From contig NZ_LGUE01000004.1 in assembly GCF_001274775.1 (NCBI RefSeq), positions 819,025-883,024 on the forward strand: a stretch of DNA of 64,000 nt. Reading direction: 5' to 3'. The notes under the pieces were generated by a model. The model saw nothing but the letters and a program-made list of their open reading frames with translations. It was not told the origin of the DNA and did no database searches. The stretch is from Rossellomorea marisflavi. Its GTDB lineage: Bacteria > Bacillota > Bacilli > Bacillales > Bacillaceae_B. This document shows, piece by piece, positions 1-8,229 of this stretch. Positions within the stretch are counted from its first letter, which is position 1; each line of letters opens with the position of its first letter. Position numbers and translations under genes: made by a program.

Positions 1-300
1 ACTCCCTTCCAATCCACTCTGTGGTATTGGATATGGTTAGGTGATCGTTCACAAATGTGGTTAGAAAGTCATACTAAAAAAACCAGGCATGTGTTGGCCT
101 GTTTCGAATTATCCGATTACCCTTCCTGCGAACAAAGTGCAACGAACGGAACGGTCTAATCTTTCCTACATACTAATTTAAAAAATGATGTAGAGTCCCC
201 CCACTCCTATGCGAATAGCGAATAGAGTGAGACCCTGCAGGCGAATCGATTGGGTTCAAGGAACACTCCATGGAAAAGGAATGACCCTAGCGAAACGGAT
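1..300. repeat. degenerate intergenic repeat locus at the left edge
   Basis: No gene is supported here. Bases 1-25 resemble the outer flank of a B-type (left-pointing) element, compare 40142-40165 and 56507-56525. Bases 60-160 resemble 40200-40290, and 200-300 keep scattered pieces of an A-type element (GTGAGACCCTGCAGG, CTCCATGGAAA, AGCGAAACGGA) with the paired arms decayed. The order, B-type tail then A-type elements pointing right, matches the other repeat loci. The B-type copy itself is cut by the window edge. Confidence 0.6.
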
Positions 301-385
301 CGATTTTGTCTTCCCCACATCTTCATTACGAAATCAAGATGACGATATCTGTTCCGAATCAGCACATCCATCTCCCACGCACAGA

Positions 386-510
386 GTGAAGTGCAGCGGA
401 GGCCTCCCGACTCCTATGGGAGAAGCGGGCAAGGTGAGACCCTGCAGGCAGCGCCGAAGCGGCTCACCGCACGCCCCATGGAAAGCGGGTGGCCGCAGTG
501 AAACGAAACG
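386..510 (+). repeat. A-type structured intergenic element, full copy
   Basis: The copy runs from AGTGAAGTGCAGC to the GAAACGAAACG tail. It has the outer arm GGCCTCCCG (401-409) opposed by CGGGTGGCC (486-494, one mismatch), an inner arm CTATGGG opposed by CCCATGG, and a central GTGAG/CTCAC pair. It is nearly identical to the copies at 40-41.5 kb. Open frames across it are by-products of the repeat and are not called as genes. Confidence 0.85.
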
Positions 511-685
511 GTCTCTTCCCCTACTACACACCAATAAAAAACAGGATCGTAAAACCCTTTACCAAACCATCAGATCGAACCAAAATTCTCCATCATATAA
601 AAAACCATATTTATTACCCTAAACCCAACTTTTTCAAACATTTAGTGATCCAAAACCTCAAACTTTTCGTTAGCTTAGTAGAACT

Positions 686-714
686 TTGAGTTTAGCACCG
701 TTATTTAGTATCCT
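686..714 (+). promoter_or_regulatory. SigA-like promoter for the ECF sigma operon
   Basis: TTGAGT (686-691), a 17-bp spacer and TATCCT (709-714) lie about 34 bp before the sigma factor start. The ribosome binding site GGTTAGGAG follows. No obvious ECF-type autoregulatory promoter was seen, but such motifs are hard to spot by eye. Confidence 0.5.
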
Positions 715-747
715 TATGATAACTACGTCAAAGGTTAGGAGCGAGTT

Positions 748-1314
748 ATGTCCCATGATCTAAAGGATATTGAATTGTATCACCGCATCATCCATCAAAA
801 GGATTCATCCGCTCTGCGGGAGCTCTACAGACAATACGAAAAACTCATCTACTCCTTTTCATATAAGATGACAGGAAACCGTGAGCTCGCCGAAGAAGTC
901 ATACAGGAGGTCTTCATGAAACTCTGGAAGACCCACGCCCACTATGAAGAATCCAAAGGGAAATTCTCTTCCTGGCTCCTCACAATGACCCGGAACACCT
1001 GTCTCGATGCCATCCGGAAAGGTAAGAAACACGACACCGTGGAATATATAGAAAAAGACACCCTCCAGGTTGACCATGAAACGCCACAAGACCTCCTGGA
1101 ATGGAAGGAAAAAGGGGCCGCTATACGAGATTGCATCAGTGGATTAAAGGAAGATCAGCAAACGATGGTCCAGCTCTTCTACTTCAAGGGTAAGACGCAG
1201 CAGTCCATTTCCGAGGCTACCGATACACCGCTCGGAACGGTCAAAGGCAGGATCCGCCTTGCACTAAAACATCTGCATACTTGTCTGAAAGGGAAAGGAG
1301 GTCAATTCGAATGA
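748..1314 (+). CDS. RNA polymerase sigma factor, ECF subfamily
   Basis: A 188-residue sigma-70 family protein of extracytoplasmic-function size. Region 2 (about residues 27-65) holds the core-binding and -10-recognition helices, including LAEEVIQEVFMKLWK. Region 4 (about 130-180) is a helix-turn-helix ending in TPLGTVKGRIRLALKHL. There is no region 1 or 3, as expected for ECF sigmas. Its TGA overlaps the ATG of the next gene, the zinc-binding anti-sigma factor, so the pair is translationally coupled. By family knowledge it directs RNA polymerase to a small stress regulon once the membrane partner releases it. The regulon and signal cannot be inferred here. Confidence 0.93.
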   Translation: MSHDLKDIELYHRIIHQKDSSALRELYRQYEKLIYSFSYKMTGNRELAEEVIQEVFMKLWKTHAHYEESKGKFSSWLLTMTRNTCLDAIRKGKKHDTVEYIEKDTLQVDHETPQDLLEWKEKGAAIRDCISGLKEDQQTMVQLFYFKGKTQQSISEATDTPLGTVKGRIRLALKHLHTCLKGKGGQFE

Positions 1315-2030
1315 CTCAACATCAATGCGATCACATACTGGATTACTACAACGGTCATTTATCTGAACTTGAAAAAGCGGCGTTCGAGAAGCATCTTGCC
1401 TCCTGCTCAGAATGCCAGGAATTTTTGAAAGAACTTGAACAGATATCCGGCTATCTGCCCTACTCATCTGAGCCGGTCGAACCACCAACCGACCTTGAGG
1501 ACAGAGTATTTGCCCATATATTGAATGAATCTGAGGAAAAACAAGAACCGGTTGTTGCTCCACGTCAGAAGCGCAGACGGCCATGGATCTTCCCGTCCAT
1601 CGCAGCCGCTCTCGCCCTGTCCATCATCGGAAACGCCTACCTCTTCACTCAGCTTGAAGATCAAAAACGTGTGGTGGAGGAAGCCACGATCGATGAGGTG
1701 GTCGAGTACGCAGAGCTTGCCCCGGTCAGCGGACAAGGTACGGGAACAGCGAGCATCATCAAGCAAGGAAAGCAAACCAGCATGGTTGTCCAGGCATCGG
1801 ACCTTGCGAAACTCTCTGACAAGGAAGTGTACCAGGTCTGGCTCATCAAGGATGAAAAGCCCGAGCGTGCAGGAACTTTCGTCACGAGCGGTGATGGTAA
1901 AGGATCGGTCATCTTCAAATTCAATGAAGAATTTACTGAAAAAGACTGGGATCAAGTGGCCGTGTCCCTTGAACCTGATGCCAATAGCGAGCTGCCCCAA
2001 GGGGAAATCGTCCTCGCAGCAGATATTTAA
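1311..2030 (+). CDS. anti-sigma factor, zinc-finger N-terminus and RskA-like C-terminus
   Basis: 239 residues from the ATG at 1311, chosen for its AAAGGAGG site and the 4-base ATGA overlap with the sigma gene; a longer TTG-started frame from 1281 is less likely. The N-terminus has the ZAS zinc signature H-x3-C-x2-C (HLASCSEC, about residue 28-35), which in this family binds the cognate sigma. A single membrane helix follows RKRRRPWIFPSIAAALALS-type sequence near residues 90-110. The outer domain resembles the RskA/anti-sigma-K domain. The likely role is to hold the ECF sigma at the membrane until an envelope signal arrives. Confidence 0.9.
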   Translation: MTQHQCDHILDYYNGHLSELEKAAFEKHLASCSECQEFLKELEQISGYLPYSSEPVEPPTDLEDRVFAHILNESEEKQEPVVAPRQKRRRPWIFPSIAAALALSIIGNAYLFTQLEDQKRVVEEATIDEVVEYAELAPVSGQGTGTASIIKQGKQTSMVVQASDLAKLSDKEVYQVWLIKDEKPERAGTFVTSGDGKGSVIFKFNEEFTEKDWDQVAVSLEPDANSELPQGEIVLAADI

Positions 2031-2038
2031 GAATGAAA

Positions 2039-2068
2039 AGAAGAGCTCAGCGCAGGCTGGGCTCTTCT
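2039..2068 (+). terminator. hairpin after the sigma/anti-sigma operon
   Basis: AGAAGAGCTCAGC (2039-2051) pairs with GCTGGGCTCTTCT (2056-2068), 13 bp with one T-G wobble and a 4-base loop. Only a weak T-rich tail follows (GGTTTATG), so termination may be partial. Confidence 0.6.
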
Positions 2069-2082
2069 GGTTTATGTAATGA

Positions 2083-2172
2083 GGGGGACGGCGGTGTCCC
2101 CCAGTGTGAAGATGAAAGGAGTGGCTTCACATAATGTATTCTATGCAAGTGGTACAACCTGTGCTTGTACCA
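2083..2172. repeat. two consecutive inverted repeats in an intergenic region
   Basis: GGGGGAC (2083-2089) faces GTCCCCC (2096-2102). TGGTACAA (2150-2157) faces TTGTACCA (2165-2172). They lie between the anti-sigma gene and a small orphan gene. Neither is followed by a T-run. They could be operators or RNA hairpins in the orphan's leader; the sequence does not decide. Confidence 0.4.
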
Positions 2173-2243
2173 TGGCCCATTTTCACTTTTACAGCATAAA
2201 TGCCGTCTTTACTTGAGAAACTATCCAAAAGGATGTGATCGGA

Positions 2244-2471
2244 TTGACGGAGCAACAGGTGGAAGACTTGTTTCACTATTATGGACATGAAGATTTATAT
2301 AAACGCTTCAGGACACCATTGTTTGTGACAGGCATATTGGATGACGCCGAGATGTGGCTGCTGGAGGATTTCTTTGAGAACTTCTCCTTCGACCGTTCGA
2401 CCCTGTTTGATGAGTTCCGGTTTTGGTATCACTATTATGAAGTTTCCAAACGACCTCCATATTCCAGTTGA
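2244..2471 (+). CDS. small uncharacterised acidic protein
   Basis: About 75 residues from a TTG at 2244, which sits 10 bases after AAAAGGA; a GTG at 2235 is in frame but too close to that site. The protein is rich in Asp, Glu, Phe and Tyr (LFHYYGHEDLY, FEFWYHYYE-like aromatic patches), with no signal peptide or membrane helix. I do not recognise its family. A perfect hairpin terminator follows at once, and codon use looks like that of its neighbours, so I take it as a real gene. Confidence 0.6.
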   Translation: MTEQQVEDLFHYYGHEDLYKRFRTPLFVTGILDDAEMWLLEDFFENFSFDRSTLFDEFRFWYHYYEVSKRPPYSS

Positions 2472-2475
2472 AACG

Positions 2476-2508
2476 AAAAGCCGCTCACGTTGGTGTGAGC
2501 GGCTTTTC
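2476..2508. terminator. bidirectional intrinsic terminator
   Basis: AAAGCCGCTCAC pairs with GTGAGCGGCTTTT across a GTTGGT loop. It lies between the converging small orphan gene and nos and has A/T runs on both sides. Confidence 0.85.
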
Positions 2509-2510
2509 TG

Positions 2511-3578
2511 TTAATAAGGATTTTTTTGATAAAAGTAGTTGGTGGATTTCCACGTGTTATCGTATTCTTTATGGAAAATATGAGTCGTAGCCGGCGAGAC
2601 GGGCGGAATCAGCCAGGTCCAATCACCTGTGACTTTCCGGTCTGCCTTTTTTTCATTTTCTTCAAAGAGGCGGAACTGCTGGGCTGCCGTGTGGTGATCC
2701 ACAATATTGACCCCTTGTTCTTTAAAGGAATGGAGGACGGCGATATTCAACTCGATGAGGGCTTTATCTTTCCACAGCGTGATATTCCTCGATGTATCCA
2801 GTCCCATATGGCCTGCCACTTTGGGCAGTAGATTATAGCGCGTCTCATCTGCAAGGTTACGGGCTCCGATTTCCGTTTCCATATACCAGCCATTGAACGG
2901 GGCTGCTTTATAGGAAATCCCTCCGACTTTGAGTTCCATATCCGATATAAGGGGGATCCCGTACCATTTCAGACCCAGGTCCCCGAACCATGGAAATTCA
3001 GGATGGCGCAGAGGTACTTCAAGAGCGAGATCCGGTGCGATCCTCTTCCATACAGGGGTCCGGTCGCCTATCTGGACGACAAGCGGCAGGATGTCAAAAT
3101 CCGTCCCTTCCCCTTCCCATCCAAGTGCCCTGCACTTTTGGGTGAATTCGATGGAATGGGGGTCTCCCCTTCCATCCTCATACCCCGCATATCGAACCAA
3201 CTGGTGATTCCAAAGGCGGATGTCCTCTTCGTCACGTTCAGACGGTCTGAATACCGTGATGGTCGGTCGGATTTTTCCGCCGTTCGTCGCATACTCCAAA
3301 TGGGCTTCTAACGCCCCCAGTACCTCTTCTTCCGTGGCTGCATCCCGACGGTCGAACACCTGGAGGGAATTCCAGAACAATCGCCCGATGCATCGGTTGC
3401 TGTTACGCCAAGCAAGCTTCGCACCAAACGTCAGCTCCTCTTTCGTATGGGTATAGGTGCCCTTGGAATCAATTTCTTCATTCACTTCACGCAACCGTTC
3501 TTTCAGGTCGGATCCGCTTTTCTCCGATTCATGATAAAACTGTATCAAAAAAGCCTGTGCTTCATCCAGGAGTGGCAT
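2511..3578 (-). CDS. nos: nitric oxide synthase, oxygenase domain only
   Basis: 355 residues from the ATG at 3578 (a TTG one codon upstream is also possible). It has the size of bacterial NOS: the haem oxygenase domain without a fused reductase. The haem-thiolate cysteine sits in [10 protein letters not shown] (about residue 63), the arginine-binding glutamate in [12 protein letters not shown], and the pterin/dimer region includes [10 protein letters not shown] near the C-terminus. By family knowledge it oxidises arginine to citrulline and NO with borrowed cellular reductases, and in bacilli it supports oxidative-stress and antibiotic tolerance. No dedicated flavodoxin or reductase lies beside it. 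Confidence 0.97.
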   Translation of the reverse strand: MPLLDEAQAFLIQFYHESEKSGSDLKERLREVNEEIDSKGTYTHTKEELTFGAKLAWRNSNRCIGRLFWNSLQVFDRRDAATEEEVLGALEAHLEYATNGGKIRPTITVFRPSERDEEDIRLWNHQLVRYAGYEDGRGDPHSIEFTQKCRALGWEGEGTDFDILPLVVQIGDRTPVWKRIAPDLALEVPLRHPEFPWFGDLGLKWYGIPLISDMELKVGGISYKAAPFNGWYMETEIGARNLADETRYNLLPKVAGHMGLDTSRNITLWKDKALIELNIAVLHSFKEQGVNIVDHHTAAQQFRLFEENEKKADRKVTGDWTWLIPPVSPATTHIFHKEYDNTWKSTNYFYQKNPY

Positions 3579-3660
3579 CAATAGTATCTCATCCTTGCTT
3601 CTTTACTGTACCTGTTAGTATACCATTCCAATAGGACTTTTTCCTTTGGGACGAATTACA

Positions 3661-4170
3661 TCACAGGCGTTTTTCGTAGCAGTGATATTCTTGGTGTCCT
3701 TCAGGGCGAGACGTGAAGCGGATTGAACCTCGATATTCATACCCACTCTTCTCATACAGGACATTTGCCCCTTTATTCCTTCCATAGGCGTCAAGCCTTA
3801 TACTCTTATACCCTTTGGAGGCTGCCAGGGATTCACATTCACCCAAGAATGCAGACCCCAATCCCTGTCCTTGGTATTCGGGATCGAGGAAATAGGCGTG
3901 CACGACCCATTCGTCGTCATACTTCCAGGAAATATCCTCCCATTCAGGAGACTGCCATTCATTCAGGGTCACACATCCCGCAAGGACTCCGTCTGCCAAA
4001 AGGACATAAAGACTTCCCGCCTCCATTTCACGAATGAAATAGTCCCTGCTCGGGTAACCATCTCCCCATTGGAGGAGCCCTTGTTGTTCCAACTCTTCCC
4101 TACAGCGCTCATAGATGTCCATGATGGTGTCGATCTGTTTTTCTTCCGCTCTTTGTAGCAGTAATTCCAT
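3661..4170 (-). CDS. GNAT family N-acetyltransferase
   Basis: 169 residues, the usual single-domain GNAT length. The acetyl-CoA pyrophosphate loop is visible in DPEYQGQGLGSAFL (about residues 97-110), matching Q/R-x-x-G-x-G/A. The C-terminal VLYEKSGYEYRG segment is the typical GNAT strand with its conserved tyrosine. The start has an AGAGG site. The substrate cannot be told. It lies between nos and a flavoprotein gene on the same strand with gaps of about 80 and 50 bases, so co-transcription is possible but not shown. Confidence 0.88.
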   Translation of the reverse strand: MELLLQRAEEKQIDTIMDIYERCREELEQQGLLQWGDGYPSRDYFIREMEAGSLYVLLADGVLAGCVTLNEWQSPEWEDISWKYDDEWVVHAYFLDPEYQGQGLGSAFLGECESLAASKGYKSIRLDAYGRNKGANVLYEKSGYEYRGSIRFTSRPEGHQEYHCYEKRL

Positions 4171-4222
4171 TCCGATCGCCGCCTCTTTTTTCTCTAGTCT
4201 GCGGTTAATGGGGGATGCCTAT

Positions 4223-5170
4223 TCAGGAATCTCCCACCCGATCAGCAAGGAATTCACCAGCAGATTTCCCAGAGAGGTAGGCACTCTCAAAACGGGTTTT
4301 ACCTGATTCATCACGTTTCGTCAAAAACGCATCCCCGCACATGATCATCCTTTTTCCTGCCTCAAGGAAGGGCTGGTCGACAACTTCAGCCGCTTCGGCG
4401 TAACGCCACCGTTTCAACTGGTTGCCATTGCCTTCACTTCCCCCTCCAAGATATGGACGAACGAGATCGATGATGCGGGCAAGGACCTTTTCATCCGATT
4501 CGGAAAAATGCTCCTCACTCCACTCTCCTGTCATATAAACAGAGAGTACCGTGGTGGAAGAAATCCCCTTTTCCTTATGATCGACAATCCGTTCTACCCC
4601 GTATGGCAGCTGCTCCCCATCCAGATGTCCCGGCGTTGGAAGGCCCGATGGCCCCTCCAGTGTCAGCAACCCGACGAGGCAGGGGCGGAAAGCGACAGGG
4701 GCTTCCACGCCAAGCAACTCAGCTGCCTGAGGTGCAGGAGCGGTGATGAGCACATGATCCGCTTTGATCACCTCGCCTTTCTCGAGATGCAACTCGCATC
4801 CATCAGGATGTTCTGTGATGGAGAGGACCTTGGTGTTCAAACGCACGGTCAGTCCTGTTGCCAGATTTTTGGCTAGGGCATTCATGCCTTCTGTACCGGT
4901 GTAGCGGGGATGGGAATCACCGAACCAACGGCGGACCCATCCTTCCTGTAGCCATGACTCTACTCCTTTTTCGAGCTCCGGGGAGCGTACCGTGAAGAAC
5001 TGGGCACCGTGATCTGCTTTCCCCTCTCCAATCCGTCTCGTTGCGAGCCGTCCCCCTACACTCCTGCTCTTCTCCACGAGAAGGATATCTGTGATCCCTC
5101 TTTCCATAAGAGTCCGTGCCGCCATGATCCCTGATAATCCGGCACCTACAATCACCACTTTTGTCTCCAT
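4223..5170 (-). CDS. FAD-dependent oxidoreductase, renalase-like
   Basis: 315 residues from the ATG at 5170, which has a perfect AAAGGAGG site; the longer frame running into the ABC-F gene is rejected. The N-terminus is a Rossmann FAD-binding motif (VVIVGAGLSGIMAA) followed by the GGRLATRR motif of the amine-oxidase/renalase group. Near the C-terminus, MCGDAF and SAYLSGKSAGEFL match the second FAD contact. Proteins of this group oxidise NAD(P)H isomers or amines; the substrate here is unknown. It starts 16 bases after the ABC-F gene and is probably its operon partner. Confidence 0.85.
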   Translation of the reverse strand: METKVVIVGAGLSGIMAARTLMERGITDILLVEKSRSVGGRLATRRIGEGKADHGAQFFTVRSPELEKGVESWLQEGWVRRWFGDSHPRYTGTEGMNALAKNLATGLTVRLNTKVLSITEHPDGCELHLEKGEVIKADHVLITAPAPQAAELLGVEAPVAFRPCLVGLLTLEGPSGLPTPGHLDGEQLPYGVERIVDHKEKGISSTTVLSVYMTGEWSEEHFSESDEKVLARIIDLVRPYLGGGSEGNGNQLKRWRYAEAAEVVDQPFLEAGKRMIMCGDAFLTKRDESGKTRFESAYLSGKSAGEFLADRVGDS

Positions 5171-5186
5171 GATAAGCTTCCTCCTT

Positions 5187-7055
5187 TTACGATAGCTGTT
5201 CTTCAAGCAGAATGTACTTGAGCTCCCTCTCTGCTTCGAGCCGTTCCAGTTTTTCATGAAGTTCTTGGAGCACCCCGAGATCCTCTTCTGTCTGGAGACG
5301 CCCTTCAATCAAAGCAATTTCCGTCTCAAGGGCTTCAAGCTCTGCTTCGATGGTGTCTGTTGTTGCCGTCTTTTTTTCCTTTTCACGTGGTTTTGTCACC
5401 GTCTTTTTCTTCTCAACCGGCCGTTCAACCGTGATCCTTTCCTGGATCTTTTCCTTCGCCCAACTGTATGGACCTTCAAAGAAATTGAGCTGTCCTTCGT
5501 GGATCCAATACGTTTTCTGGAATAGCTTATTGAGGAAATAGCGATCATGGGATACAGCAAGGATCGTACCATTGAACTCCTCTAAGGCCTCCTCCAGAAC
5601 CTCACGCGAATCAATGTCGAGATGATTGGTCGGTTCATCGAGAACGAGGAGATTGAGATCCTGGTGCATGAGTTGGGCGAGGCGCAGTCTCATCTTTTCC
5701 CCACCGCTCAGCTGTCCAACCTTCCGGAACACATTCGGCCCATAAAACATGAAACGCGCAAGGATATGACGCGCTTCTCCTTCCGTCACCGCCACTTCAT
5801 CCCGGAACGCGTCGATGAGACGGGCTTCCGGATCTGCCACGACAAAGTGCTGGGAAAGGTACCCCATTTTCACATTGCTACCGATCTTCACGTCCCCGTC
5901 GTCAGCGGTCATCTCACCCAGGAGGATCTTGACGATAGTCGACTTCCCAGTCCCGTTCTGTCCGACGATGGCCGTGCGGTCTTTGAACCGCAGATCCATT
6001 TGGGCGTCATGGAAGAGTGTGCGTCCATCAAAGGACTTCGAAGCTCCCACCATGGAGAAGACGATTTTCCCGCTCCGATCACCGCCTTCGAACTCCAAGC
6101 CCATCTTCTTGCGGTCAAGCACCGGACGCTTCAGCTTCTCCATCCTCTCGAGGGCCCTTTCCATACTGCGAGCCCGCTTATGAAGGCCCTCATTTGGAGG
6201 ATTTGCCTGATTCGCCCATTCCCTCAAACGCTTGATGGCTTCTTTCATTTTCTTGATTTTCTTCTGCTGCTCCTGATAGGCCTGGAACTCGATCATCAGA
6301 CGTTCTTCCTTCTCTTGCACAAATCCAGAATAATCGGTGTGGTATATGGTTATTTCCCCATCTTCAAGGTCATACACCTTATTGATCACATGATCCAGGA
6401 AGTAACGATCATGAGAGATACACATCACGGTGCCGCTATAATCTGTCAAAAACTGCTCCAGCCACTCGACGGCGGCGATATCAAGATGGTTCGTCGGTTC
6501 ATCCAACAGAAGAAGGTCCGGTTCCTGAAGAAGGATGTATCCAAGGCTTAGCTTCGTCTGTTCTCCTCCGCTACAGGAAGAAAACTCTTTATCCAAAAGC
6601 CCCTGGATCCCAAGCCCATTCACGACCATGGCAATCGACGCCTCCATCTCATACCCCCCTTCATTGCTGAAAAGATCCTGACATCGCCCATACTCCTCAA
6701 GGATCGTGTCCAGGTCCCCCTGTCCGTCGCCCATTTTCACTTCCAACTCTTTAAGTTTTTCACCGATGGCCACGAGATCGGCGAACGCTGACTTCAAGAC
6801 GTCGATTCCCAATGTCCCTTCCGGATACTCCGGTATCTGGGCAAGATAGCCGATTTTTGCGTTCTTTTTCATCGAAATTGTCCCCGAATCGGGGGTGTCG
6901 TTTCCTGCAAGAAGCTTGAATAGCGTCGTCTTTCCCGTACCGTTCCTTCCCACAAGGCCGATTCTCGCCCCATGGGGGATTTCAAAGGACAAGTCCTCAA
7001 AAACAGGATGGCCTCCGTACATTTTACTGATCTGTTGTGCGCTGCAAATAATCAT
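5187..7055 (-). CDS. ABC-F family ATPase, probable ribosome-protection or translation factor
   Basis: 622 residues with two ABC ATPase domains and no membrane segment. Domain 1 has Walker A GRNGTGKTT (about residue 37), signature SGGEQ and Walker B LLLLDEPTNHLD. Domain 2 has GQNGTGKST, LSGGEKMR and LLVLDEPTNHLD. A helical linker of about 80 residues joins them, and a charged coiled-coil tail ends the protein. This is the ABC-F plan: cytosolic proteins that act at the ribosomal E/P sites, some giving resistance to lincosamides, streptogramins, pleuromutilins or macrolides. Its leader carries a translated-looking mini-ORF and two terminators, which favours antibiotic-inducible resistance. I cannot assign a named subgroup such as Vga, Lsa, YdiF or YfmR. 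Confidence 0.95.
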   Translation of the reverse strand: MIICSAQQISKMYGGHPVFEDLSFEIPHGARIGLVGRNGTGKTTLFKLLAGNDTPDSGTISMKKNAKIGYLAQIPEYPEGTLGIDVLKSAFADLVAIGEKLKELEVKMGDGQGDLDTILEEYGRCQDLFSNEGGYEMEASIAMVVNGLGIQGLLDKEFSSCSGGEQTKLSLGYILLQEPDLLLLDEPTNHLDIAAVEWLEQFLTDYSGTVMCISHDRYFLDHVINKVYDLEDGEITIYHTDYSGFVQEKEERLMIEFQAYQEQQKKIKKMKEAIKRLREWANQANPPNEGLHKRARSMERALERMEKLKRPVLDRKKMGLEFEGGDRSGKIVFSMVGASKSFDGRTLFHDAQMDLRFKDRTAIVGQNGTGKSTIVKILLGEMTADDGDVKIGSNVKMGYLSQHFVVADPEARLIDAFRDEVAVTEGEARHILARFMFYGPNVFRKVGQLSGGEKMRLRLAQLMHQDLNLLVLDEPTNHLDIDSREVLEEALEEFNGTILAVSHDRYFLNKLFQKTYWIHEGQLNFFEGPYSWAKEKIQERITVERPVEKKKTVTKPREKEKKTATTDTIEAELEALETEIALIEGRLQTEEDLGVLQELHEKLERLEAERELKYILLEEQLS

Positions 7056-7110
7056 TTTCCTCTTCCTTTCATTTATCCGTTAATGCGGCAAGAGGCACAT
7101 GATCCACGAC

Positions 7111-7138
7111 AAAAAAACCGTGCATAAGCAGTCCACGG
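7111..7138 (-). terminator. second intrinsic terminator in the ABC-F leader
   Basis: On the minus strand CCGTG (7138-7134) pairs with CACGG (7122-7118) and a run of seven T follows (7117-7111). It lies about 60 bases before the ABC-F start and so would stop transcripts short of the gene. With the upstream terminator at 7162-7192 it forms a tandem attenuator. Confidence 0.7.
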
Positions 7139-7161
7139 CTTCTTCACCCTTAATCAGGCAT

Positions 7162-7192
7162 AAAAAAAGAAGGCGAAAAACGCCCCCTTCTT
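7162..7192 (-). terminator. first intrinsic terminator in the ABC-F leader
   Basis: On the minus strand AAGAAGG pairs with CCTTCTT, extended by CG/CG past a three-G bulge, and seven T follow. It lies 53 bases after the stop of the 37-codon leader ORF. That is the arrangement expected if ribosome stalling in the ORF changes folding of the downstream RNA. Confidence 0.75.
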
Positions 7193-7244
7193 CCGTTCTA
7201 TCAGGTGATTGGAATTGAGACCTCTTACCGTTCAGTATTCATAT

Positions 7245-7358
7245 TCAGTTGCTAAAAAAGGGCATACGTGTCCCCTTGAACGCAACAATATGAAAAATTG
7301 CACGGCAGTAGTAAATAAAATCCAAATACTTCCCACGCAATCCTACAGAACGATTCAT
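7245..7358 (-). CDS. 37-residue candidate leader peptide of the ABC-F gene
   Basis: ATG at 7358 follows a near-perfect AAAGGAGGTGGAATTGGG site; TGA is at 7245-7247. The peptide is basic and aromatic: it begins MNRSVGLRGKYLDFIYYCRA and ends RMPFFSN. It lies within the transcribed leader, starting about 33 bases after the predicted transcription start and ending before two terminators. Antibiotic-resistance ABC-F genes in Gram-positive bacteria are often controlled by translation of short leader ORFs coupled to attenuation, and this layout fits. Stalling and the inducing drug are inference. Confidence 0.7.
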   Translation of the reverse strand: MNRSVGLRGKYLDFIYYCRAIFHIVAFKGTRMPFFSN

Positions 7359-7398
7359 CCCAATTCCACCTCCTTTTGGTAGCTCAAAATATAATGTT

Positions 7399-7428
7399 AT
7401 TATAAGGCAATTCAGAATGATATGGCAA
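7399..7428 (-). promoter_or_regulatory. SigA-type promoter of the ABC-F leader
   Basis: On the minus strand TTGCCA (7428-7423), 18 bp, then a perfect TATAAT (7404-7399). Transcription would start near 7391, giving a leader of about 335 bases before the ABC-F gene. That leader contains the mini-ORF and both terminators. Confidence 0.7.
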
Positions 7429-7469
7429 CAACTTTATAAGTGCTGTGTATGCACGATTTTTGCCGAATT

Positions 7470-7565
7470 CGAGGGAACCAAGGTTCCCTCGCTTTTCAGC
7501 AAAGCTGAAAAGTCCTTCCCCTTCGGCTAGAAATACGTCAAAAACCAATCAGATTAGCGATTGGT
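7470..7565. repeat. three successive inverted repeats between divergent genes
   Basis: CGAGGGAACC (7470-7479) and GGTTCCCTCG (7482-7491) are perfect arms around AA. Directly after, CTTTTCAGC (7492-7500) and GCTGAAAAG (7504-7512) are perfect arms around AAA. Further on, ACCAATC (7544-7550) faces GATTGGT (7559-7565). They lie upstream of both the ABC-F promoter and the gene at 7669. They could be operators or cruciform-forming elements; no T-runs mark them as terminators. Confidence 0.6.
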
Positions 7566-7668
7566 AAATTATACTCAAAACGGTGCTTTTTTGTTATTTT
7601 TTTGCTATGATTTACAAACAACCTTTAACCAACAACCGCACCCCAACCAACATACCAGGAGGCTGAAA

Positions 7669-8220
7669 ATGAAAAAGATATTGTCCGTTTCCCTTATTGC
7701 ACTTGGGCTTGCCGCCTTTGTGGGGTTCGGGGCTTATAAGATATTTGAGAATGCTTCAGCTTTTGAAGAAAAAGCTAATCCTGCAAAAGCTGAAAAACCT
7801 GAGGATAAAGACTCTCCTTACGCAACCAAGGAAGAAGAAGTGAGGGAGCAGACGGGCACCATCGGGGGAATCGAGTATACCTTGAAGATCCCTGAAAACG
7901 CCGAAGAAAGTGAAATCGTCGACATCATGCACAAAATGACCCACCAGAAGGTCCGCTCCCAGGATAAATGGGGAGCCATTCCCATGATGCCGGAAACGGT
8001 CCAACCTGTTCTTGAAACCATTCAAGCCTCCTCTTTCGACCATAAAGAAGAACTCCAAAACATCGCCGAAAAGTGGAAAAAAGAAGATTTTTCTTCCATC
8101 GACAAAGACCATAACTACTTTTGGACCCTCCAGGGTGGCACTGTAGGAGAGGCCTACGGCATCATGAATAAGGAAGAGGAAGAAGCCTTCATCCAGAATA
8201 ACTTCAAACAAGCGGAATGA
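7669..8220 (+). CDS. membrane-anchored or secreted protein, DUF6241-like
   Basis: 183 residues from the ATG at 7669, which follows CCAGGAGG; the longer frame from 7561 has no such site. A basic N-terminus (MKKIL) and a hydrophobic stretch to about residue 25 form a signal peptide or anchor, with no lipobox cysteine. A charged Glu/Lys-rich linker follows, then a folded domain with the MHKMTHQKVRSQDKWGAIPM motif. I recall this motif from a Bacillus family of unknown function (DUF6241), but this is from memory. A perfect terminator follows. No function can be assigned. Confidence 0.8.
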   Translation: MKKILSVSLIALGLAAFVGFGAYKIFENASAFEEKANPAKAEKPEDKDSPYATKEEEVREQTGTIGGIEYTLKIPENAEESEIVDIMHKMTHQKVRSQDKWGAIPMMPETVQPVLETIQASSFDHKEELQNIAEKWKKEDFSSIDKDHNYFWTLQGGTVGEAYGIMNKEEEEAFIQNNFKQAE

Positions 8221-8229
8221 ACCTATTAA

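Noticed and set aside
1464..2000. 178-codon minus-strand frame opposite the anti-sigma gene
   Set aside because: The plus-strand protein has the zinc motif, membrane helix and operon coupling; this is a shadow.
5622..6551. 309-codon open frame antisense to the ABC-F gene
   Set aside because: The minus-strand frame has complete ABC-F motifs; this is a shadow in codon-biased DNA with no ribosome binding site.
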